Source: a virus. From it: 57,979 nt of DNA. Below are positions 15,492 to 23,423 of this stretch, one piece after another. How positions within the stretch are numbered: the first letter of the stretch is position 1; each line of letters opens with the position of its first letter. The stretch lies in the IMG/VR virus record IMGVR_UViG_3300029988_000010, positions 1 to 57,979 of that record; one strand, given 5' to 3'. The notes under the pieces are model-generated. The model worked only from the letters and a program-made list of their open reading frames with translations, had not been told where the DNA came from and ran no database searches. The position numbers and the translations under genes are program-made.

Positions 15492-16718
15492 TCAGGGCCG
15501 CAGACTGGTGAATTTGAGGCTCTTGCCGGTCCACAGGGTGTTGACGACCCGGTCGAAGCTCAGGTCGTCCTGCAGGAAGCGGCAGCCGAAGTAGAAGTAG
15601 CCTGACCAGGTCAGGGCGTGGCCGGCGGCCGGGGCGGTGGCGAAGGTCACGACCCCGTTCGGTCCGATGGTATAGGCCCCGGCGGCGGACCCGTTGTCGA
15701 GGATGGTCGGGCCATAGACGCCATAGACCGCCTCGCTGAAGCTGTTGATCTGCCTCAGCAGCTGGAATGACAGGGTCGAGCCGTCGCCGGTCCCGAACGC
15801 CGCCGGGCTGGACGCCGGGACCTGGCAGTCGGTCGGGTCGACGAACAGGAAGGGTCCGAACTGGCCCTGGGCGACGTTGAAGAATTCCCACAGCAGCGCC
15901 AGATCTTCCTCGCTCGGCGCCTGCTGCAGCACACCGTAGCTGTGCTCGAACTGCCAGAGCGGCGACGGCCAGTAGCTGGTGCGCCGCTCGCGGCCCGAGG
16001 CGGTGCGGATCACCTCGGTCGACCACATCGGCGCCTTGGTCACCTTGGGCGAGCGCCCAGGGAGCCAGGGGAGCACCGGCAAGCCGGCGACGCCGCCCCA
16101 GATGCCGGGATCGGCCGCGGCCGCCGTCGCCACATAGGCGCCCGGCGTCCCGCCCGGCTCGAGCTGGGCGCCGCAGATCAGGATGCTTTCGGTGCCGGCG
16201 GCCGAATATGACACCGTCCCGGCGGCGTTGCAGACGTAGGTCGTGCACTCCCAGGTATCGACCGACGGGTCCTGCAGGCCGATCGAGAACCGGAACCAGC
16301 CCGATCCTTCGGGAAACTCCTCGGCCGCGACATTGGCGACCGCGCCGGAGGTCGTCAGCCCGGTGATCGCGCCGGTGGACAGATTGAGGGTCGCGTAGGC
16401 GAAGACCGCGCCGCTGGTGTCGCCGAGCTTCAGGACGACATAGCCGACCGATCCGGCCTTGACGTAGCGGCTGAAGGTATAGGCGAGCGCGGGCTCCTGG
16501 ACGGTGACGGCCTGGAAGTCCGCATGCAACGCGCCGCCGGCCGCCGCCGTCATCGTCTGCGCCGTCGAGCCGCCGAAGGGGTCGGTCGAGCCGGACGCGC
16601 TGTCGGCGGCGCCGCTCTTGGTCCAGGCGGCGTCCGTCCCGTCGTTCGAATAGGTCAGCAGGTTCCCACGCGGCAGCTGGGTCAGCGCGTTCGGCGGATT
16701 GAAGGGGGTGATGGTCAA
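15492..16718 (-). CDS. DUF2460 distal tail protein (GTA ORFG12-like) with N-terminal jelly-roll
   Basis: 408 residues. Residues ~1-200 form an extra module starting NLLTYSNDGTDAAWTKSGAA and ending with PGGTPGAYVATAAA, like carbohydrate-binding or sialidase-type jelly-rolls in phage tails. The C-terminal half (WPSPLWQFEHSYGVLQQAPS, FFNVAQGQFGPFLFVDPTD) is the DUF2460 distal tail domain. Most distal tail proteins lack the front module, so this is a fusion that could display a glycan-binding ring. It starts 11 bases after the tape measure stop. Confidence 0.85.
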   Translation of the reverse strand: MTITPFNPPNALTQLPRGNLLTYSNDGTDAAWTKSGAADSASGSTDPFGGSTAQTMTAAAGGALHADFQAVTVQEPALAYTFSRYVKAGSVGYVVLKLGDTSGAVFAYATLNLSTGAITGLTTSGAVANVAAEEFPEGSGWFRFSIGLQDPSVDTWECTTYVCNAAGTVSYSAAGTESILICGAQLEPGGTPGAYVATAAAADPGIWGGVAGLPVLPWLPGRSPKVTKAPMWSTEVIRTASGRERRTSYWPSPLWQFEHSYGVLQQAPSEEDLALLWEFFNVAQGQFGPFLFVDPTDCQVPASSPAAFGTGDGSTLSFQLLRQINSFSEAVYGVYGPTILDNGSAAGAYTIGPNGVVTFATAPAAGHALTWSGYFYFGCRFLQDDLSFDRVVNTLWTGKSLKFTSLRP

Positions 16719-16729
16719 GGTTTGTCCCG

Positions 16730-19630
16730 TCAGAACGGCATATTGCTGCCGGGCTTGGCCCGATTGCCTTCGCGGATCGCTTGGCGCACCTGGTTCGCGG
16801 CCTCGTGACGATGCTCTTTCAGCGCAGCCCTGAAATCGTCGGGCGAACTGCCGTCCGTGGCGGCGTGATAGTGGTAGTCACCGTTCATATTGATGGTGTG
16901 GCCACCGCCCCCACCGGTGCCATCGCCATCACCCCTACCCGGACCAGCGGCGACAGCATTCATCAGCGCCGTGTTGTCGGCCTTGGGGATGATGCGCTCA
17001 CCCGCGTGGATCTGGGCGATCATGTCGGTTGGCAGGACGTTGGTGCCAACATCGAGGCTTGCGAGACCCTTGTAGGCTGCGACACCCGAGAACGCGACTG
17101 CCGCCGCCGCTGGCGCCAGGATGGGACCGACGATTGGGATTCCAACGACGGCCTTATACGCGCCGCCAGCCGCTTGAGCGGCGTCGGCCATGATCGCCGG
17201 ACCGGCCGTCGCCGCCGTGATCGCCTTGGATGTGGTGGCGGCCGTGGCGTCAGAGGTAACCCTGGCGGCATTGCCGGCGGCGGTGGCGGCTGTCTGCGCA
17301 GTCTGGCTAGTTACAACGGCCGCCGTCTTCTGCGTCTGCGTCAGCAGGTGGATCAGCAGGCCACCCTTCTCGGTCGCCGCGTCGGAGGCGCCGATCTCGG
17401 CATTCAGCAGCGCGTGCTCGGTCCAATACCGGACGTCCGCTTCAATCTCCTTCGTCGCCGTTTCCAGCGCCAACCGCTCCAGGATCTGGCCGAGTGTTTC
17501 GCGACCGCCCATGATGCCGGAAACGAGTTCATTTTCCGCCGAGAGGATTTCCGAGTTGGCTTCCTTCCATGCCTTCGCGGAATTATCCGCCGTCTGGCGC
17601 GCCAGTTCGCTGAGTTTCGCGGCCTTGGCCACTTCCGCCGCGATGATGGCGTCGCCAGCCTGTTTGGTGGCGTCAACTTCATCCTTTTTCGCCGCCTTGT
17701 ATTCAGCCGTACCCTCCGCCGCGAGGGCTTCAATGAATTTGTCGGTCGCGATCCGTATGGCGAGGATACGGTTGGCGGCATCCTCGGCGTCCTTTTCCTG
17801 CTGATCGATCAGGGCCTTGATCTGGACGGTGGCCTGGGCCTTGCTGAGAACGCCCTTCTTTTCGGCGTCCTCGACATCCTTGATCTGTTGGTCGGTCGCT
17901 TCCTTCTGCCGCGAAGCCTTTTGCTGGATTTCGTCGATATCGTGCGTGTCCGCGTCCTGGCGCGCCGCGATCTCGTCGCGGATGCCTTGGATCGCCTGCT
18001 CGTGGGTGAGCTGGTCGACCTTTATGCGGATCGCCGCCTGGTCCTTCGACGTCAGCCCCATAGCCTGGGCGAGGCCCTGGATTTCCGACCAATAGGCCAG
18101 TTCCGACGCCTTCATGTCGGTAATCATGGTATTGTGGGAGGCTTCTTCCTTGTCAAACTCCTCCTGCAGCGCCTGCATGTCGGACTCGTCGCCGGCACCG
18201 CTGTCGGCCTTCGCCTTGGGCGTCTTCGGCGTGTCCGACTTGGCCGCCTGGGCGCGCGCCGCGGCGGCTTCCTGCTCGTAGAGCGCCTTGTTGGTCGGGT
18301 CGGCGGCCACCGCCTTGTTCAGATTGTCGTTGATCTCCTGCAACGTGATCTTGAGCTTTTCGCCACTGGTGCGCGAGGCCTCGAACTGCTCGTGCAGCTT
18401 GGCCGCCGCCGCGACGCCGTCGGTCTGGACCTGGGCGTCGTGACCGTGAATCTGCGCGAGCCGCTCGGCCGCCGCCTCGTTCTGCTGGACGACGGCCAGC
18501 TGTTTCTGCGCGGCGGCGAGCTCCGCGTCGAGGTTAGGATTGCGTCCCGCGCCACCTTCGCCCGCGATCAGACGCTGATAATTGCCGATCTGCTCCTGGA
18601 TGGCGTGCATCTGATCGGCATTGGAATTGCGCCCGACCGACTTCATGTCGTCCCAGACGCCCGCGACAGTGGCGCCGAGAGTCCGCCATGCGGTCTCCAG
18701 GAAGCCCAGATTCTCCGGCGCCTGCTTGCCGAGGTAGTTGTAGACATCCTCGGCGAGGGCGTGTTCGGCCTCTTCCTTGCGGCCCTGGTCCTCAAGCTGC
18801 TGGATGTACTGGACCTGGGCCGTGGTCAGCTGGTGATAGTGCTCCTGATACTCCTGGGCGAACTTGGCGACGCCGGAGTCCATCTTCTCGAACTCGGCGT
18901 TGAACTTGTCCGCGCTCTCCCCGGTCAGCTGGCTCATCCGGGTGGAGTCGGCCCCGATCAAGGCCAGGGTCTGGCCGGTGAACTTGCCGCTGGCGGCCAG
19001 GTTCATCAGCTCCTTGGTCGCCGTCCCGACGCCCTCATGGGCGAAATTCGCCAGGGTCTGGGCCGTGACCTGGATCTGCGAGATGGTGACGCCGGAAATC
19101 CCGTTGGTCGCCTCCAACGAATTGTTGAATTTGGCGACCTCCTCGGAACCCTGTTCGGCGGCGATGCCGAAGGCGACCATCGGCGCCGCGACCGCCACCA
19201 CGCCAGCGGCGACCAGCAGGAATTCGGGCGTCAGCAGGCCGAGCTTGCCGGCGAGGATGGTCGCCGACCCCGCCATGCGGTTGAAGTTGCCGCGGGACAG
19301 CTCGCGCGCCATCACCAGGCTTTCGCGCGTGATCCCCGCCATGCCGGAATGCACGCCGCCGAGCGCCTCCTCGGCGACCTTGGCGCCGCCGGCCATGCCA
19401 CGCAGCTCGCCGTTGATCAGGGCGACCTGGGCTTTGGCGCGCGCCACGCCGTCGGCGGCGGCCAACATCGCAACGCGCTGCGCATCCGTCGCCGGGACCG
19501 TATCCTTGGTCGCCCTGACGAGATCGTTCAGGTCCTTCTGGTAGGCCTTTTGCGCCGCCGACGCCTGCGCGAGCCCGACTGTCAGTCCGGCGACATCGGC
19601 GGTGATCGAGACGGCGACGTTGTTGGGCAT
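16730..19630 (-). CDS. Tape measure protein
   Basis: 966 residues from ATG at 19630; the start at MPNNVAVSITADVAGLTVGL fits tape measure N-termini. It has a hydrophobic segment near residue 150 (FLLVAAGVVAVAAPMVAFGI), a long charged coiled-coil region (about 450-720), and Ala-rich hydrophobic segments near 830-890. Near the end IAQIHAGERIIPKADN is a common tape measure C-terminal motif. Length implies a tail of about 140 nm by the usual 0.15 nm per residue rule. Confidence 0.92.
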   Translation of the reverse strand: MPNNVAVSITADVAGLTVGLAQASAAQKAYQKDLNDLVRATKDTVPATDAQRVAMLAAADGVARAKAQVALINGELRGMAGGAKVAEEALGGVHSGMAGITRESLVMARELSRGNFNRMAGSATILAGKLGLLTPEFLLVAAGVVAVAAPMVAFGIAAEQGSEEVAKFNNSLEATNGISGVTISQIQVTAQTLANFAHEGVGTATKELMNLAASGKFTGQTLALIGADSTRMSQLTGESADKFNAEFEKMDSGVAKFAQEYQEHYHQLTTAQVQYIQQLEDQGRKEEAEHALAEDVYNYLGKQAPENLGFLETAWRTLGATVAGVWDDMKSVGRNSNADQMHAIQEQIGNYQRLIAGEGGAGRNPNLDAELAAAQKQLAVVQQNEAAAERLAQIHGHDAQVQTDGVAAAAKLHEQFEASRTSGEKLKITLQEINDNLNKAVAADPTNKALYEQEAAAARAQAAKSDTPKTPKAKADSGAGDESDMQALQEEFDKEEASHNTMITDMKASELAYWSEIQGLAQAMGLTSKDQAAIRIKVDQLTHEQAIQGIRDEIAARQDADTHDIDEIQQKASRQKEATDQQIKDVEDAEKKGVLSKAQATVQIKALIDQQEKDAEDAANRILAIRIATDKFIEALAAEGTAEYKAAKKDEVDATKQAGDAIIAAEVAKAAKLSELARQTADNSAKAWKEANSEILSAENELVSGIMGGRETLGQILERLALETATKEIEADVRYWTEHALLNAEIGASDAATEKGGLLIHLLTQTQKTAAVVTSQTAQTAATAAGNAARVTSDATAATTSKAITAATAGPAIMADAAQAAGGAYKAVVGIPIVGPILAPAAAAVAFSGVAAYKGLASLDVGTNVLPTDMIAQIHAGERIIPKADNTALMNAVAAGPGRGDGDGTGGGGGHTINMNGDYHYHAATDGSSPDDFRAALKEHRHEAANQVRQAIREGNRAKPGSNMPF

Positions 19631-19650
19631 GGTGAGTTCCCCGCGCGGGT

Positions 19651-19950
19651 TCAGTCCGTCACGTCCGGCAGCGGGCTTTCCCACTCGCCATCGTCGTCAT
19701 CATCGCCACCGGCGCCTGAGGCGCACCCGGTGCGCTCGGGCGGGGCCCACCACTTCATGCCGCGGAAGTAGTCGGCGACCAGCTGGTCGGCCGGCGGTCG
19801 TTCCGCCAGCTGCCATTCCATCTCTTCGTAGAGCGGCCAGGTCAGGTTGGCCCACCAATAGTCCCGGGTGTGGCCGAAGTAGCGGCAGGCGTTGAGAACC
19901 ACGCCCTCCCAGTTTGGGTCGGGGACTAGGTCGCCCCGGTCGCTTCCCCC
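19651..19950 (-). CDS. Tail assembly chaperone T part, made by -1 frameshift (GT fusion)
   Basis: The frame is open upstream of its GTG codon (19900-19902) and overlaps the end of the G-like gene in the -1 frame. After the slip it reads DLVPDPNWEGVVLNACRYFG and then HTRDYWWANLTWPLYEEM. A methionine start is missing, as expected for lambda-type G/GT. The C-terminal Asp-rich tail (DDDDDGEWESP) ends 20 bases before the tape measure start. Confidence 0.7.
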   Translation of the reverse strand, partial: GGSDRGDLVPDPNWEGVVLNACRYFGHTRDYWWANLTWPLYEEMEWQLAERPPADQLVADYFRGMKWWAPPERTGCASGAGGDDDDDGEWESPLPDVTD

Positions 19951-20390
19951 GGCTCTTCGTCCGTTTCGACGTCGTCAGCCGACGCCTCCCGGATCACGAA
20001 CAGGCCAGACTGACGGCGCACCGTGAGCCACGCCAGCTGCCGGTCGAATTCGGTCATCGGCCAGGAGTCCAGCTCGTCCCGCGTCAGGTCGGGATGAGCC
20101 GCGCTCAGGCCGACAAACAGCGGCCCCATCACCAGGCGGTCGAAATCCTCGTTGGCGAGCGACGTGAACACACCGCCCATCGCCGCCATGTTGCGACTTC
20201 CCGCGCCTTCACCGCCATCGTCCGCCGGCGCAACGGCGATCGCCGCGTTGATCAGCCCCTGCAGCTCCAGCAATTCCTTGCGGCACTTCTTCAGGTCGCG
20301 CCAGACCAGCTGCGGGATCGGCCATGATTTGGCGTTCAATGTGACGAAGGCGGTCGTCTCTACCGGTAGCCCTTGAGCGGGGTCGGTCAT
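19926..20390 (-). CDS. Tail assembly chaperone G-like
   Basis: 154 residues (MTDPAQGLPVETTAFVTLNA...). Its position between tail tube and tape measure, small helical fold and overlapping -1 frame downstream all match the lambda gpG class. Such proteins coat the tape measure during tail assembly and are absent from virions. The Ala/Glu-rich end (EEPGEATGAT) is encoded around the slip site. Confidence 0.75.
   Translation of the reverse strand: MTDPAQGLPVETTAFVTLNAKSWPIPQLVWRDLKKCRKELLELQGLINAAIAVAPADDGGEGAGSRNMAAMGGVFTSLANEDFDRLVMGPLFVGLSAAHPDLTRDELDSWPMTEFDRQLAWLTVRRQSGLFVIREASADDVETDEEPGEATGAT
19944..19950 (-). promoter_or_regulatory. Candidate -1 slippery site GGGGGAA
   Basis: On the minus strand GGGGGAA lies in the G-like frame as G GGG GAA, 15 bases before its stop at 19926. 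Slipping back one base re-pairs the Gly tRNA on GGG and enters the T frame. The A-site re-pairing is imperfect, so efficiency is uncertain. Confidence 0.55.
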
Positions 20391-20405
20391 CGTCTCTCCT
20401 TTGCG

Positions 20406-20834
20406 CTAGCGCGCGTATTTGTTTGAGTGTTTCGCCCGGTGCTCGGACATCTTGTGGTTCGCACCGTCGATCATTTCGGGGTGATCGATCGACTGGGTGA
20501 CGATCTTGCCGAAGCTGCCGGTGACCACACCGGCCTTGTCGGTGATCAGGATCAGGTCGCTGGACAGGTCGAGGTTGCCGAGCCGCGCCAGGACGCCCAG
20601 CAGGGCGCGCCGGTTGGCGCGGATGTCCCGCACGTTGTCGCAGGCGATCGGCGCTTGCCGATCGAGCACCCGGTGGCCGCAGATCTTGCGGCCCACATGG
20701 CGGCGGATGTGATCGACCTCCAGCTGCGAGAGCTGGAAATCGGCCATGATCTGCTCGACCGGCACGCCGTTGGCCAGGTTCTGAAACACCAGCCGCCGCA
20801 TCCGGCCGAGCGCTCGGCGATCGTCTTCGGTCAT
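20406..20834 (-). CDS. HTH-like protein in the tail gene cluster
   Basis: 142 residues from ATG at 20832-20834 (MTEDDRRALGRMRRLVFQNL). The segment PVEQIMADFQLSQLEVDHIR looks like a helix-turn-helix (sigma-4/response-regulator type). The rest is mixed, with LILITDKAGVVTGSFGKI in the second half. A DNA-binding-like protein between tail tube and chaperone genes is unusual; it may be a minor tail assembly factor with a misleading HTH resemblance. Three hairpin elements sit upstream. Confidence 0.55.
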   Translation of the reverse strand: MTEDDRRALGRMRRLVFQNLANGVPVEQIMADFQLSQLEVDHIRRHVGRKICGHRVLDRQAPIACDNVRDIRANRRALLGVLARLGNLDLSSDLILITDKAGVVTGSFGKIVTQSIDHPEMIDGANHKMSEHRAKHSNKYAR

Positions 20835-20842
20835 ATTTTCCT

Positions 20843-20877
20843 GCCCTATCGCTCGCTGGCGCTCGCTGCTTGAGGGC
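20843..20877. repeat. Two-stem hairpin element B1 (reverse orientation)
   Basis: Outer stem GCCCT (20843-20847) / AGGGC (20873-20877). Read on the minus strand: CAAGCA, then GCGAGC-GCCA-GCGAGC, then GAT. The inner hairpin has GC pairs separated by a tandem GA/GA step, which can form sheared pairs. Its edge is 8 bases upstream of the HTH-like gene start. Confidence 0.75.
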
Positions 20878-20885
20878 GTATTTGC

Positions 20886-20924
20886 GCGCCCTAGCGACTG
20901 CTTGCGCTCGCTGCTTGAGAGCGC
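20886..20924. repeat. Two-stem hairpin element B2 (reverse, divergent)
   Basis: Outer stem GCGCCCT (20886-20892) / AGAGCGC (20918-20924) with one mismatch. On the minus strand CAAGCA is intact and the inner stem is GCGA...TCGC. The G(G/A)T side is degenerate. Confidence 0.6.
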
Positions 20925-20926
20925 AT

Positions 20927-20962
20927 GGCGCGGACTCAAGCAGCGAAGCGGTAGTCCGCGCC
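20927..20962. repeat. Two-stem hairpin element A4
   Basis: Outer stem GGCGCGGACT (20927-20936) / AGTCCGCGCC (20953-20962), a perfect 10-bp duplex unlike other copies, around CAAGCA, GCGAAGC and GGT. With B1 and B2 it fills the whole gap downstream of the tail tube gene. Confidence 0.9.
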
Positions 20963-20969
20963 TTGAAGG

Positions 20970-21728
20970 TTAAGCCGCGTCCGCGAACGTGGCCGTGCCG
21001 AGGGAGCCATTGGTCCCGACGAAGGCCATGTAGTCGAGCGAGGAGCTGCCGAAGCCGCTCTTTTTCAGTGAGTGGCTGTAGCCGCCGGCGATGCAGTTGG
21101 TGAACACGAAGATGTCCTGCTGGGCGCCCCAGGGCAGCACGTGCACCGCCTGGAACTGGCCGGTCAGGCCTTGCGGCTGGTTGTTCATGGCGATGGTCGC
21201 GCCGGTCGTGGTGATCGAATAGGCGTAGGAGATGGCGTAGCTGACGCCCTCATCGCCGGCCGCGAAGGTGTAGACGCCGGCGGTGACCATATAGGACTTG
21301 CCGGCCACCGGCGCCGAGGCGACGCAGGTCAGGATCGCGCCCGTGGTCGGATTGACCACGCCCAGATCGAACAGGAAGGTCGCCGAGTTGACGACGGTCC
21401 CGGTGTAGGGCGACGACGCGGCGACGGCGACGAGCTCGCCATCGGCCTCGAGGTAGGAACCGGAGGCCTGGGTGTCGCCGAGCATGATGTCGGAGAGGAT
21501 GCGCGGCTGGGTCTTGCCCATCTCGACCTTGCCGCTGACGTCCATCTCGCCGGCGCCGACGGCCAAGGCCATCTGATATTCGCCGAACAGGCTCTCGGTC
21601 TTGCGCTTGAAGTCGATCGACTGGCTTTGCGGCACGAAGGCGCGCGCCGGCGTCGGGTTGTTTTGATTGGCGGTGGCGAAAACGCGGCCGGCGCCGAAGG
21701 TGGGTTTGCCGGAAAGGGGTTGGACCAT
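20970..21728 (-). CDS. Major tail tube protein
   Basis: 252 residues, beta-rich (MVQPLSGKPTFGAGRVFATA..., SIDFKRKTESLFGEYQMALA), with the ending GGYSHSLKKSGFGSSSLDYM typical of alphaproteobacterial siphovirus tube proteins. An inserted segment (SYMVTAGVYTFAAGDEGVSY) resembles one in the head-tail connector protein. It is preceded by a leader shared with the scaffold-bearing capsid gene. A phase-typical position between neck genes and the G/GT chaperones supports the call. Confidence 0.8.
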   Translation of the reverse strand: MVQPLSGKPTFGAGRVFATANQNNPTPARAFVPQSQSIDFKRKTESLFGEYQMALAVGAGEMDVSGKVEMGKTQPRILSDIMLGDTQASGSYLEADGELVAVAASSPYTGTVVNSATFLFDLGVVNPTTGAILTCVASAPVAGKSYMVTAGVYTFAAGDEGVSYAISYAYSITTTGATIAMNNQPQGLTGQFQAVHVLPWGAQQDIFVFTNCIAGGYSHSLKKSGFGSSSLDYMAFVGTNGSLGTATFADAA

Positions 21729-21733
21729 GGCGG

Positions 21734-21792
21734 GGCTCCATCAAAGGGAAAGGCGCGCTTCACAGCGGGCCGCGGCAGCCTTGCCCAAGGGC
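21734..21792 (-). promoter_or_regulatory. Conserved leader upstream of the tail tube gene
   Basis: On the minus strand: GCCCTTGGGCAAGGC, a short variable spacer, GGCCCGCTGTGAAGCGCGCC, TTTCCCT, then GATGGAGCC with the ribosome site GGAG, and the ATG 6 bases later. The same blocks in the same order precede the capsid gene at 31727-31784. It may hold a strong late promoter or a translation-enhancing leader. Confidence 0.7.
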
Positions 21793-21821
21793 CGAAAGGG
21801 CGGTGAGCCGCGGGAAGCGGA

Positions 21822-22067
21822 TCAGGCGGCAGGCTTGTCGGCGACCGGCTGCGCGGCGACCTTCGCGTCGACCCGCGCCTTGGCCGGCTTGGCCGGTTTG
21901 GCGGCGGCGGCGGGCGCACCGGGTGCGCCGGACTCGAGCCGCTTGATCAGCGCCGGCAGGGCCGTGACGACCTGGTTGTAGGCATCGGTGGCCCGGCCGA
22001 GCGCGCCGGTCGCCAGATGCTCGCGGAACCATTCGTTGACGGTTTCGGCGTGGGGGGTCTTGGACAT
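21822..22067 (-). CDS. Small Ala/Pro-rich structural-region protein
   Basis: 81 residues (MSKTPHAETVNEWFREHLAT...). A helical N-terminal half is followed by an Ala/Lys/Pro-rich tail. It lies between the neck proteins and tail tube. A similarly sized Ala/Lys-rich protein is encoded at 29350-29595 beside the head genes. Function unknown. Confidence 0.6.
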   Translation of the reverse strand: MSKTPHAETVNEWFREHLATGALGRATDAYNQVVTALPALIKRLESGAPGAPAAAAKPAKPAKARVDAKVAAQPVADKPAA

Positions 22068-22112
22068 CGTGAGGTTCCCTGGCTTCGCGCCACATCAGCG
22101 CGGTGAAAATCC

Positions 22113-22150
22113 GCGCTCAAGCAGCGCGCACGGCGTGCGCGCGTTAGCGC
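22113..22150. repeat. Two-stem hairpin element A5 with palindrome inner stem
   Basis: Outer stem GCGCT (22113-22117) / AGCGC (22146-22150), CAAGCA, inner stem GCGCGCACG/CGTGCGCGC, then GTT. This copy links the two repeat families: the GCGCACGGCGTGCGC palindrome (22126-22140) is here the inner hairpin of the two-stem element. Confidence 0.88.
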
Positions 22151-22171
22151 CACGCAAAAACTCGCTTCCCG

Positions 22172-22804
22172 TCAGGGAAGCGTGATCCGGATCGGCAGCT
22201 TGGCGAGCGCCTGAGGGTCCAGGTCGCCAGGCGAGGAGTCGGTGCGGCCTTCGATGCGGCACCAGTACACCAGTCCGCCCAGGGTGAACTTGGGATCGCC
22301 GTAGTCGCCATCGGGGGCGAAGCTCTGGCGCACCATCCGTTCAAGAGCGGTCAGCCCGGTGTCCGGCGCCAGGTCGGGGTTCTGGCCGGCGTTGCAGTAG
22401 ATCCAGCCCTCGCACTCCAGCGTGGTGACCATAAAGGTTTCCTGGTCCTCGTCGGTGGCCCCAATGCGGCGCAGGAACAGGGCGGGCTGGGCGGCAACCT
22501 CCGACCAGTGTTGGACGCGCCGCCCGAATGTCTGGAACCCGGCGATGAACGCGGCGTCGGTCGCCGCGGAGGCCAGAGGGTCCGACAGGGTAATCGTCGC
22601 CGCGTCGGGATCGAGCGACAGGATGGTCACGCCCTTCACGGCGCCGGGACCGAATACAGGCAGTCCGGGGAACAGGCCATCAAAGTTGCTGACGTCGGTT
22701 AGGACCGCGCTGGCCGCCGCCGCATTCGCGGTCAGACCCACGGCGCAGGTCGCCTGCCAATGCGCCAACAGCGCGGCCATCGGCGTTTCGAAGTCAATGT
22801 TCAT
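22172..22804 (-). CDS. Tail terminator / minor tail protein-like
   Basis: 210 residues (MNIDFETPMAALLAHWQATC...). The stretch RIGATDEDQETFMVTTLECEGWIYCN and size fit the gpU/gp9-type tail terminator position, between the HK97 gp10-like protein and the tube. An inserted segment (VFGPGAVKGVTILSLDPD) may be an extra loop. Identification rests on order and general similarity. Confidence 0.6.
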   Translation of the reverse strand: MNIDFETPMAALLAHWQATCAVGLTANAAAASAVLTDVSNFDGLFPGLPVFGPGAVKGVTILSLDPDAATITLSDPLASAATDAAFIAGFQTFGRRVQHWSEVAAQPALFLRRIGATDEDQETFMVTTLECEGWIYCNAGQNPDLAPDTGLTALERMVRQSFAPDGDYGDPKFTLGGLVYWCRIEGRTDSSPGDLDPQALAKLPIRITLP

Positions 22805-22845
22805 AACAGTCCTCGCGCACGACCGCGCGTCGCGCTGCTTGAGTG

Positions 22846-23352
22846 CTAGGCGTTGGCCTTCGCCACGGCCGCCTCGACGACGGCGTTGAGCCGGGCGGTG
22901 ATCTCCGGCTGCATCGCCGCCAGCGGCCCGCGCTCGAAGGCGCGTTCGGTGATATCGACGGTGCGCGAATAGGCCTCGACCAGCACGGTCTGCGGCGCCG
23001 AGAGCTTCAGCGACCAGTAATGGTCGAGCTTCATCGCGTGCGACCGGACCTTGGTCGGACGATGCGCGCCGTATTCTTCCGCCGCCGCCTTGGCGAAGTC
23101 CTGCGAGCCCTTGGCGCCCTCGATGTCGACGTAGCCGGTGATCCGGGTCGGATCGGTGAACAGCCGCAGCCGCTCCGAGCTGCGCAGCTTGCCGGTCAGG
23201 CTGGGCGTCGCGGCCTCGACGCGGGCGAGCAGCTCCGCGGAGAGCTGGTCGATCGCCGTCTTCAGGTCGTCGTAAAGGGCGTCGGGGAACTGCTCGAACC
23301 GTAGCCCGACTTGGCGGATGCCAGTGACGTCAATGTGGATCAGATCGGTCAT
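22846..23352 (-). CDS. HK97 gp10-like neck protein
   Basis: 168 residues. The N-terminus IDVTGIRQVGLRFEQFPDAL and SLTGKLRSSERLRLFTDP, then EYGAHRP, follow the HK97 gp10 pattern of head-tail joining proteins. Its neighbours (connector before, terminator after) match. A hairpin element lies 9 bases upstream of its start. Confidence 0.72.
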   Translation of the reverse strand: MTDLIHIDVTGIRQVGLRFEQFPDALYDDLKTAIDQLSAELLARVEAATPSLTGKLRSSERLRLFTDPTRITGYVDIEGAKGSQDFAKAAAEEYGAHRPTKVRSHAMKLDHYWSLKLSAPQTVLVEAYSRTVDITERAFERGPLAAMQPEITARLNAVVEAAVAKANA

Positions 23353-23361
23353 ACTTACGTT

Positions 23362-23396
23362 GCCCTATCGCTCGCATTCGCTCGCTGCTTGAGGGC
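23362..23396. repeat. Two-stem hairpin element B3 (reverse)
   Basis: Outer stem GCCCT (23362-23366) / AGGGC (23392-23396). On the minus strand: CAAGCA, GCGAGC-GAAT-GCGAGC, GAT. Same tandem-GA inner stem as B1 but with a different loop. A decayed relative (GGCCGAAGGCC) follows at about 23411-23421. Confidence 0.8.
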
Positions 23397-23423
23397 GACC
23401 GGCTCAGGCAGGCCGAAGGCCGG

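Noticed and set aside
14605-16248. 547-residue frame running into the DUF2460 gene
   Set aside because: The upstream part is a shadow frame; the DUF2163 product begins at 15489.
16781-19771. 996-residue plus-strand ORF opposite the tape measure gene
   Set aside because: Arg/Gly/Leu-rich shadow of a long GC-rich gene with no ribosome site or family similarity.
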